DNA of 64,000 bases from Chamaelirium japonicum (lineage: Eukaryota > Streptophyta > Magnoliopsida > Liliales > Melanthiaceae). Position 1 is the stretch's first letter. Each line of letters begins with the position of its first letter. The translations under genes were made by a program, and so were the position numbers. Below the pieces are notes generated by a model. It was not told where the DNA came from. It saw only the letters and a list, made by a program, of their open reading frames with translations, and searched no databases. Where the stretch lies: contig CANTAL010000096.1 in NCBI GenBank assembly GCA_947650365.1, forward strand, positions 868,001 to 932,000, in the 5' to 3' direction. Positions 54,127-64,000 of the stretch are shown one piece after another.

Positions 54127-55216
54127 AATTCGTACGATCCATTCGAATTCATTCAAACGATCCATTCTAATTCATTCATACGATCCATTCTAATTCATTC
54201 ATACAATCCATTCTAATTCTTTCACACGATCCATTCTAATTCATTTGTAGGATCCATTCTAATTCATTTGTACAATCTATTCTATTACTCATTCGTATGA
54301 TCCATTCTAATTCATTCGGACGAATGTATCCATTCTAATTTATTCGTATGATCCATTCTAATTCATTCGTACGATCCATTCTAATTCATTCGTACGATCC
54401 ATTCTAATTCATTCGTCCGATCCATTCTAATTCATTCGCACGAATGTATCCATTCTAATTCTTTCGTACGATCCATTGTAATTCATTCGTATGATCCATT
54501 CTAATTCATTCATAAGATCCATTCTAATTCATTCGTACGATCCATTCTAATTCATTCGCACAAATGTATCCATTCTAGTTCATTCGTACAATCCATTCTA
54601 ATCCATTCATACAATCCATTCTAATTCATTCGCACGAATATATCCATTCTAATTCATTCGTACGATCAGTTCTAATTCATTCACAAAATCTATTCTAATT
54701 CATTCATACGATCCATTCTAATTCATTCACACGAATGTATCCATTCTAATTCATTCATACGATCCATTCTAATTCATTCGTACGATCCATTCTAATTCAC
54801 TGATACGATCCATTCTAATACATTCATACGATCCATTCTATTTCATTTGCACGAATATATCCATTCTAATTCATTCGTACGATCCATTCTAATTCCTTCG
54901 TACGATCTATTCTAATTCATTCGTACGATCCATCCTAATTCATTCGTACGATCCATTCTAATTCCTTCGTACGATCCATTCTAATTCATTCGTAAGATTC
55001 ATTTTAATTCATTCGTACGATCCATTCTAATTCATTCGTACGATCCATTCTAATTCATTCGCACGAATGTATCCATTCTAGTTCATTCGTACGATCCATT
55101 CTAATTCATTCGTACGATCCATTCTAATTCATTCGCACGATCCATTCTAATTCATTCGTATGATCAATTCTCATTCATTCGCACGAATGTATCCATTCTA
55201 ATTCATTCGTACGATC

Positions 55217-55529
55217 CTGAATTAGAATGGATCGTACGAATGAATTAGAATGGATACCTTTGTGCATATGAATTAGGATGGATCGTACGAATGAATTAGA
55301 ATGGATCATATTAATGAATTAGAATGGATCGTACGAATGAATTAGAATGGATACATTCGTGCGAATGAATTAGAATGGATCGTGCACGAATGTATCCATT
55401 GTAATTCATTCGTACGATCCGTTCTAATTCATTAATATGATCTATTCTAATTCATTCGTACGATACATTCTAATTCATATGCACAAAGGTATCCATTCTA
55501 ATCCATTCGTAGGATCCATTCTAATCCAT
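55217..55529. repeat. Hairpin of about 310 bp in C, axis 55373
   Basis: Copy of the hairpin at 6400 at offset 48,973; markers at 55256 and 55490. It lies about 0.4 kb from the axis of palindrome C. Confidence 0.85.
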
Positions 55530-57440
55530 TCGTACGATCCATTCTAATTCATTCGTACGATCCATTCTAATTCATTCACTCGAATGTATCCATTCTAATC
55601 CATTCGTACGATCCATTCTAATCCATTCGTACGATCCATTCTAATTCATTCGCATGAATGTAACCATTCTAATTCATTCATTTGATCCATTCTAATTCAT
55701 TCGTACGATCCATTCTAATTCATTAGCACGATCCATGCTAATTCATTCGTTTGATCAATTCTAATTCATTAGCACGATCCATTCTAATTCATTCGTATGA
55801 TCCATTCTAATTCATTCGCACGATCCATTCTAATTTATTCATAGGATCCATTCTAATTCATTCATACGATCTATTCTAATTCTTTCGCACGAATGTATCC
55901 ATTCTAATTCATTCGCACGAATGTATCCATTCTAATTCATTCGTACGATCTATTCTAATTCATTCGCAGGATCCATTCTAATTCATTCGTACGATCAATT
56001 CTAATTCATTCGCACGAATGTATCCATTCTAATTCATTCGTACGATCCATTCTAATTCATTCATAGGATCCATTCTAATTCATTCATACAATCCATTCTA
56101 ATTCATTCACACGAATGTATCCATTCTAATTCATTCGTACGATCAGTTCTAATTCATTCACAAAATCTATTCTAATTCATTCATACGATCCATTCTAATT
56201 CATTCACACGAATGTGTCCATTCTAATTCATTCATACGATCCATTCTAATTCCTTCGTACGATCCATTCCAATTCATTCGTACGATCTATTCTATTTCAT
56301 TTGTACGATCCATTCTTACTCATTCATACGATACATTCTAATTCCTTCGTACGATCCATTCTAATTCATTCGTACGATCCATTCTAATTCATTCGTACAA
56401 TCTATTCTAATTCATTCGTACGAATGGATACATTCGTGTGAATGAATTAGAATGGATCATACGAATGAGTAAGAATGGATCGTACAAATGAAATAGAATG
56501 GATTCCACGAATGAATTAGAATGGATCGTACGAATGAATTAGAATGGATCGTGTGAAAGAATTAGAATGGATTGTATGAATGAATTAGAATGGATCGTAC
56601 GAATGAATAAGAATGGATCGTACGAAGGAATTAGATGGATCGTACGAATGAATTAGGATGGATCGTACGAATGAATAAGAATAGATCGTACGAATGAATT
56701 AGAATGGATCATACAAAGGAATTAGAATGGATCGTACGAATGAATTAGAATGGATATATTCGTGCAAATGAAATAGAATGGATCGTATGAATGTATTAGA
56801 ATGGATCGTATGAGTGAATTAGAATGGATCGTACGAATGAATTAGAATGGATCGTATGAATGAATTAGAATGGATACATTCGTGTGAATGAATTAGAATG
56901 GATCGTATGAATGAATTAGAATAGATTTTGTGAATGAATTAGAACTGATCGTACGAATGAATTAGAATGGATACATTCGTGCGAATGAATTAGAATGGAT
57001 TGTATGAATGAATTAGAATGGATCGTACGAATGAACAAGAATGGATACATTCGTGCGAATGAATTAGAATGGATCGTACGAATGAATTAGAATGGATCTT
57101 ACGAATGAATTAGAATGGATCGTACGAATGAATTAGAATGGATCGTACGAAAGAATTAGAATGGATACATTCGTGCGAATGTATTAGAATGGATCGGACG
57201 AATGAATTAGAATGGATCGTACGAATGAATTAGAATGGATCGTACGAATGAATTAGAATGGATCATATGAATAAATTAGAATGGATACATTCGTCCGAAT
57301 GAATTAGAATGGATCATACGAATGAGTAATAGAATAGATTGTACGAATGAATTAGAATGGATCCTACAAATGAATTAGAATGGATCGTGTGAAAGAATTA
57401 GAATGGATCGTATGAATGAATTAGAATGGATCGTGCGAAT

Positions 57441-60400
57441 GAATTCGAATGGATCGTACGAATTCATTCTAATTCATTCATACAATCCATTCTAATTCTT
57501 TCACACGATCCATTCTAATTCATTCGTACGTTCTATTATAATTCATTAGCACGATCCATGCTAATTCATTCGTTCGATCAATTCTAATTCATTAGCACGA
57601 TCCATTCTAATTCATTCGTACGATCCATTCTAATTCATTCGCACGATCCATTCTAATTCATTCATAGGATCCATTCTAATTCATTCATACAATCCATTCT
57701 AATTCATTCACACGAATGTATCCATTCTAATTCATTCGTACGATCAGTTCTAATTCATTCACAAAATCTATTCTAATTCATTCATACGATCCGTTCTAAT
57801 TCATTCACACGAATGTATCCATTCTAATTCATTCATACGATCCATTCTAATTCATTCGTACGATCCATTCTAATGAACTCATACGATCCATTCTAATACA
57901 TTCATACGATCCATTCTAATTCATTTGCACGAATATATCCATTCTAATTCATTCGTACGATCCATTCTGATTCCTTCGTACGATCCATTCTAATTCATTC
58001 GTACGATCTATTCTATTTCATTCGTACGATCCATTCTTACTCATCCGTACGATCCATTCTAATTCATTCGTCCGATCCATTCTAATTCATTCGCACGAAT
58101 GTATCCATTCTAATTCATTCGTTCGATCAATTCTAATTCATTAGAACGATCCATTCTAATTCAATCGTACGATCCATTCTAATTCATTCACACGATCCAT
58201 TCTAATTCATTCATAGGATCCATTCTAATTCATTCGTACGATCCATTCTAATTCATTCGTACGATCTATTCTAATTCATTCGCACAATCCATTCTATTTC
58301 ATTCGTACGATCCATTCTTACTCATTGGTACGATCCATTCTAATTCATTCGCACGAATGTATCCATTCTAATTCATTCGTACGAATCCATTCTAATTCAT
58401 TCGTACAATCTATTCTATTTCATTCGTACGATCCATTCTTACTCAATCGTATGATCCATTCTAATTCATTCGGACGAATGTATCCATTCTAATTTATTCG
58501 TATGATCCATTCTAATTCATACGTACGATCCATTCTAATTCATTCATCCGATCCATTCTAATTCATTCGCACGAATGTATCCATTCTAATTCATTCGTAC
58601 GATCCATTCTAATTCATTCGTACGATCCATTCTAATTCATTCGTAAGATCCATTCTAATTCATTCGTACGATCCATTCTAATTCATTCGTACGATCCTTT
58701 CTAATTCATTCGTACGATCCATTCTAATTCATTCGCACGAATGTATCCATTCTAATTCATTCATATAATCCATTCTATTTCATTCGTACAATCCATTCTT
58801 ACTCATTCGTATGATCCATTCTAATTTATTCGTATGATCCATTCTAATTCATTCGTACGATCCATTCTAATTCATTCGTACGATCCATTCGAATTCATTC
58901 GCACGATCTATTCTAATTCATTCATACGATCTATTCTAATTCATTCATACGATCCATTCTAATTCATTCCTACAATCCATTCTAATTCATTCGCCCGATC
59001 CATTCTAATTCATTCATACGATCCATTCTATTCGAATGGATCATGCGATCATACGAATGAATTAGAATGGATCGTACGAATGAATTAGAATGGATCCTAC
59101 GAATGAATTAGAATGGATCGTGTGAAAGAATTAGAATGGATTGTATGAATGAATTAGAATGGATCGTATGAATGAATTAGAATGGATCGTGCGAATGAAT
59201 TCGAATGGATCGTACGAATTCATTCTAATTCATTCATACAATCCATTCTAATTCTTTCACACGATCCATTCTAATTCATTTTTACGTTCCATTCTAATTC
59301 ATTAGCACGATCCATGCTAATTTATTCGTTCGATCAATTCTAATTCATTAGCACGATCCATTCTAATTCATTCGTACGATCCATTCTAATTCATTCGCAC
59401 GATCCATTCTAATTCATTCATAGGATCTATTCTAATTCATTCATACAATCCATTCTAATTCATTCGCACGAATGTATCCATTCTAATTCATTCGTACGAT
59501 CAGTTCTAATTCATTCACAAAATCTATTCTAATTCATTCATACGATCCATTCTAATTCATTCACACGAATGTATCCATTCTAATTCATTCATACGATCCA
59601 TTCTAATTCATTCGTACGATCCATTCTAATGAACTCATACGATCCATTCTAATACATTCATACGATCCATTCTAATTCATTTGCACGAATATATCCATTC
59701 TAATTCATTCGTACGATCCTTTCTAATTCCTTTGTACGATCCATTCTAATTCATTCGTACGATCTATTCTATTTCATTCGTACGATCCATTCTTACTCAT
59801 CCGTACGATCCATTCTAATTCTTTCGTCCGATCCATTCTAATTCATTCGCACGAATGTATCCATTCTAATTCATTCGTTCGATCAATTCTAATTCATTAG
59901 CACGATCCATTCAAATTCATTCGTACGATCCATTCTAATTCATTCACACGATCCATTCTAATTCATTCATAGGATCCATTCTAATTCATTCATACGATCC
60001 ATTCTAATTCATTCGTATGATCTATTCTAATTCATTCGCACAATCCATTCTATTTTATTCGTACGATCCATTCTTACTCATTGGTACGATCTATTCTAAT
60101 TCATTCGCACGAATGTATCCATTCTAATTCATTCGTACGAATCCATTCTAATTCATTCGTACAATCTATTCTATTTCATTCGTACGATCCATTCTTACTC
60201 ATTCGTATGATACATACTAATTCATTCGGACGAATGTATCCATTCTAATTATTCGTACGATCCAGTCTAATTCATTCGTACGATCCATTCTAATTCATTC
60301 GTACGATCCATTCTAATTCATTCGTCCGATCCATTCTAATTCATTCGCACGAATGTATCCATTCTAATTCATTCGTATGATCCATTCTAATTCATTCGTA

Positions 60401-60763
60401 CGATCCATTCTAATTCATTCGTAAGATCCATTCTAATTTATTCGTACGATCCATTCTAATTCATTCGTACGATCCATTCTAATTCATTCGCACGAATGTA
60501 TCCATACTAATTCATTCGTATAATCCATTCTATTTCATTCGTACGATCCATTCTTACTCATTCGTATGATCCATTCTAATTCATTCGTACGATCCATTCT
60601 AATTCATTCGTACGATCCATTCTAATTCATTCGTACGATCCATTCTAATTCATTCATACGATCTATTCTAATTCATTCATACGATCCATTCTAATTCATT
60701 CCTACAATCCATTCTAATTCATTCGCCCGATCCATTCTAATTCATTCATACGATCCATTCTAT
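57441..60763 (-). repeat. Two tandem inverted higher-order units in C, right arm
   Basis: Copies of 8469-11792 at offset 48,972 to 48,971, and reverse complements of 50.8 to 54.1 kb across the axis at 55.75 kb. The closing junction CGAATGGATCATGC stands at 59033 and 60764. The one-base change in offset from the left arm is explained by a deleted A in the core near 56635 (TTAGATGG for TTAGAATGG). Confidence 0.87.
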
Positions 60764-63700
60764 TCGAATGGATCATGCAATCGTACGAATGAATTAGAAT
60801 GGATCGTACGAATGAATAAGAATGGATCGTACGAATGAATTAGAATGGATCGTACGAATAAATTAGAATGGATACATTCGTCCGAATAAATTAGAATGGA
60901 TCATACGAATGAGTAAGAATGGATCGTACGAATGAAATAGAATAGATTGTACGAATGAATTAGAATGGATCCTACGAATGAATTAGAATGGATCGTGTGA
61001 AAGAATTAGAATGGATTGTATGAATGAATTAGAATGGATCGTATGAATGAATTAGAATGGATCGTGTGAATGAATTCGAATGGATCGTACGAATTCATTC
61101 TAATTCATTCATACAATACATTCTAATTCTTTCAGACGATCCATTCTAATTCATTCGTACGTTCCATTCTAATTCATTAGCACGATCCATGCTAATTCAT
61201 TCGTTCGATCAATTCTAATTCATTAGCACGATCCATTCTAATTCATTCGTACGATCCATTCTAATTCATTCGCACGATCCATTCTTATTCATTCATAGGA
61301 TCCATTCTAATTCATTCATACGATCTATTCTAATTCTTTTGCACGAATGTATCCATTCTAATTCATTCACACGAATGTATCCATTCTAATTCATTCGTAT
61401 GATCCATTCTAATTAATTCGTATGATCCATTCAAATTCATTCATACAATCCATTCTAATTCTTTCACACGATCCATTCTAATTCATTCGTACGATCCATT
61501 CTAATTCATTCGTACCATCCATTCTATTTCATTCGTACGATCCATTCTTACTCATTCGTATGATCCATTCTAATTCATTCGTATGATCCACTCTAATTCA
61601 TTCGTACGATCCATTCTAATTTATTCGTACGATCCATTCTAATTCATTCGCACGAATGTATCAATTCTAGTTCATTCGTACGATCCATTCTAATTCATTC
61701 GTACGATCCATTCTAATTCATTCGCATGATCCATTCTAATTCATTCGTACGATCCATTCTAATTCATTCATACGATCCATTCTATTTCATTCGTACGATC
61801 CATTCTAATTCATTCGTACAATCTATTCTAATTCATTCGTACGAATGGATACATTCGTGTGAATGAATTAGAATGGATCGTACGAATGAGTAAGAATGGA
61901 TCGTACGAATGAAATAGAATGGATTGCAAGAATGAATTAGAATGGATCGTACGAATGAATTAGAATGGAACGTGTGAAAGAATTAGAATGGATTGTATGA
62001 ATGAATTAGAATGGATCGTACGAAGGAATTTGAATGGATCGTACGAATGAATTAGAATGGATCGTATGAATGAATTAGAATAGATCGTACGAATGAATTA
62101 GAATGGATCATACGAATGAATTAGAATGGATCGTGTGAAAGAATTAGAATGGATCATACGAATGAATTAGAATGGATCGTGCGAATGAATTAGAATGGAT
62201 CGTACGAATGAATTACAATGGATCGTGCTAATGAATTAGAATTGATCGAACGAATGAATTAGCATGGATCGTGCATTCGTACGATCCATTCTAATTCATT
62301 CGTAAGATCCATTCTAATTCATTCGTATGATCCATTCTAATTCATTCGTACGATCCATTCTAATTCATTCGCACGAATGTATCCATTCTAGTTCATTCGT
62401 ACGATCCATTCTAATTCATTCGTACGATCCATTCTAATTCATTCATACGATCTATTCTAATTCATTCATACAATCCATTCTAATTCTTTCACACGATCCA
62501 TTCTAATTCATTCGTACGATCCATTCTAATTCATTCGCACAATCTATTATATTTCATTCGTACGATCCATTCTTACTCATTCGTATGATCCATTTTAATT
62601 CATTCGCACGAATGTATCCATAATGGATCATACGAATGAGTAAGAATGGATCGTACGAATGAAATAGAATGGATTGTGCGAATGAATTAGAATGGACCGT
62701 ACGAATGAATTAGAATGGATACATTCGTGCGAATGAATTAGAATGGATCGGACGAATGAATTAGAATGGATCGTACGAATGAATTTGAATGGATCGTACG
62801 AATGAATTAGAATGGATCGTACGAATAAATTAGAATGGATACATTCGTCCGAATGAATTAGAATGGATCATACGAATGAGTAAGAATGGATCGTACGAAT
62901 GAAATAGAATAGATTGTACGAATGAATTAGAATGGATCCTACGAATGAATTAGAATAGATCGTGTGAAAGAATTAGAATGGATTGTATGAATGAATTAGA
63001 ATGAATTCGTACGATCCATTCGAATTCATTCGCACGATCCATTCTAATTCATTCATACGATCCATTCTAATTCATTCATACAATCCATTCAAATTCTTTC
63101 ACACGATCCATTCTAATTCATTCGTAGGATCCATTCTAATTCATTCGTACAATCTATTCTATTTCATTCGTACGATCCTTTCTTACTCATTCGTATGATC
63201 CATTCTAATTCATTCGGACGAATGTATCCATTCTAATTTATTCGTACGATCCATTCTAATTCATTCGTACGATCCACTCTAATTCATTCGCATGATCCAT
63301 TCTAATTCATTCGTCCGATCCATTCTAATTCATTCGCACGAATTTATCCATTCTAATTCATTCGTACGATCCATTCTAATTCATTCGTACGATCCATTCT
63401 AATTCATTCGTAAGATCCATTCTAATTCATTCGTACGATCCATTCTAAGTCATTCGTCTGATCCATTCTAATTTATTCGCACGAATGTATCCATTCTAGT
63501 TCATTCGTACGATCCATTCTAATTCATTCGTACGATCCATTCTAATTCATTCGCACGATCCATTCTAATTCATTCGTACGATCCATTCTAATTCATTCAC
63601 ACGATCTATTCTAATTCATTCGTACGATACATTCTAATTCATTCGCACAAATGTATTCATTCTAATTCATTCATACGATCCATTCTAATTCATTCACACG

Positions 63701-64000
63701 ATCCATTATAATTTATTCGTACGATCCATTCTAAGTCATTCACACGATCTGTTTTTATTCATTCGCACAATCCATTCTAATTCATTCGCACGAATGTATC
63801 CATTCTAATTCATTCGTACGATCCATTCTAATTCATTCGTACGATCCATTCTAATTCATTCGTATGATCCATTCTAATTAATTCGTATGATCCATTCTAA
63901 TTCATTCGTACGATCCATTCTAATTCATTCATACAATCCATTCTAATTCATTCGCACGAATGTATCCATTCTAATTAATTCGTACGATCCATTCTAATTC

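Larger units (their letters stand above)
1..64000. repeat. Satellite array, 23-bp and 28-bp monomers in both orientations
   Basis: Every line of the window is made of one monomer family. The forward unit is the core GAATGAATTAGAATGG plus the linker ATCGTAC (23 bp); the reverse unit reads GTACGAT then CCATTCTAATTCATTC. A 28-bp form carries the linker ATACATTCGTGC, ATACATTCGTCC or similar. At about 24 bp per unit the window holds roughly 2,600 monomers (estimate). Point variants recur in the linker (CATAC, TGTAC, CGTAT, CGTGC, CTTAC, GGAC) and in the core (AAATAG, GAGTAAG, GAACTAG, AAAGAATT). GC is near 35%. There is no interruption by unique sequence, transposon or gene longer than a few bases. 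The family is unknown to me; the structure is typical of eukaryotic heterochromatic satellite. Confidence 0.97.
47499..64000. repeat. Supercopy C: giant palindrome centred near 55.75 kb, right end cut by the window
   Basis: Block map: + to 48490; - 48497-48876; + 48877-49224; - 49225-49658; + 49659-50494; - 50501-50813; + 50823-52415; - 52422-52568; + 52578-54125; - 54132-55216; + 55217-55384; - 55385-56419; + 56420-57459; - 57466-59028; + 59033-59215; - 59222-60759; + 60764-61090; - 61097-61850; + 61851-62272; - 62275-62619; + 62621-63002; - 63009-64000. Outer mirror pairs all add to 111,499: 47750 with 63749 (TAAAAACAG against CTGTTTTTA), 48496 with 63003, 49221 with 62278. Inner junction pairs add to 111,591 or 111,637, that is plus 4 or 6 whole monomers. 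The arms are therefore at least 8.2 kb. From about 48.97 kb on it is also a direct copy of A. Confidence 0.9.

Noticed and set aside
63001..63198. Forward reading frame of 65 codons
   Set aside because: In the near-identical copy A (from 14029) the same frame is stopped at codon 31 by TAA; here one T to A change at 63091 makes it AAA. A chance opening in satellite is the simplest reading.
1..64000. CENP-B box
   Set aside because: ATTCGTACGATCC in - monomers fits the TTCG and the central A of the box, but the following CATTC lacks the required CGGG. The match is partial and occurs in almost every monomer, so I treat it as chance.
1..64000. Human-type satellite II/III (GGAAT/CATTC simple repeat)
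   Set aside because: GAATG pentamers occur within the core, but the unit is a 23/28-mer with a conserved CG-containing linker, not a pentamer array. A remote origin from a GAATG repeat is possible but unsupported.
1..64000. CRISPR array (short repeats at regular spacing)
   Set aside because: The units are contiguous and the linkers between cores are only 7 or 12 bp and themselves repetitive. There are no unique spacers, leader or cas genes.
1..64000. Terminal inverted repeats of a transposable element
   Set aside because: The inverted repeats consist of the same satellite as their interior. No transposase, target-site duplication or boundary with unrelated sequence is visible.

Overview
The whole 64 kb window is one satellite DNA array. 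I found no protein-coding gene, RNA gene, transposon, CRISPR array, promoter or any stretch of unrelated sequence. The basic monomer is 23 bp: a 16-base core GAATGAATTAGAATGG followed by a 7-base linker, most often ATCGTAC (about 35% GC). A 28-bp variant has the 12-base linker ATACATTCGTGC or a relative of it. Tens of kilobases of mutually similar short monomers, with higher-order repeats and a variant pattern that looks like CpG decay, point to eukaryotic constitutive heterochromatin (pericentromere, sex chromosome or similar). I do not recognise the satellite and cannot name the species.

The striking feature is orientation. The array is not uniformly head-to-tail. It is cut into roughly 90 blocks, from about 20 bp to 3 kb, that alternate between the forward monomer and its reverse complement. 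The switch points are a small set of recurring junction sequences, most of them palindromic.

The blocks form a nested layout. Supercopy A (1 to about 15.6 kb) and supercopy C (about 47.5 to 64 kb) are near-identical direct copies 48.97 kb apart, and each is itself a giant imperfect palindrome (axes near 6.8 kb and 55.75 kb). Supercopy B (about 24.6 to 34.25 kb) is a more diverged copy of the middle of A. The intervening segments I1 (about 15.6 to 24.3 kb) and I2 (about 39 to 47 kb) are inverted copies of each other. The window therefore reads A, I1, B, I1-inverted, C, with a rough overall mirror axis near 31.3 kb. Inside the palindromes lie tandem higher-order units of about 1.73 to 1.76 kb. 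Seven small hairpins of about 310 bp, all built on one marker variant (CCTTTGTGCATATG), recur in the array, three of them close to the axes of A, B and C.

The three open reading frames of 65 to 96 codons are satellite read in frames where the monomer's stop codons happen to be lost or frame-shifted; they are not genes. Coordinates of block edges are good to about 10 bp. Identities were judged by eye, not computed.
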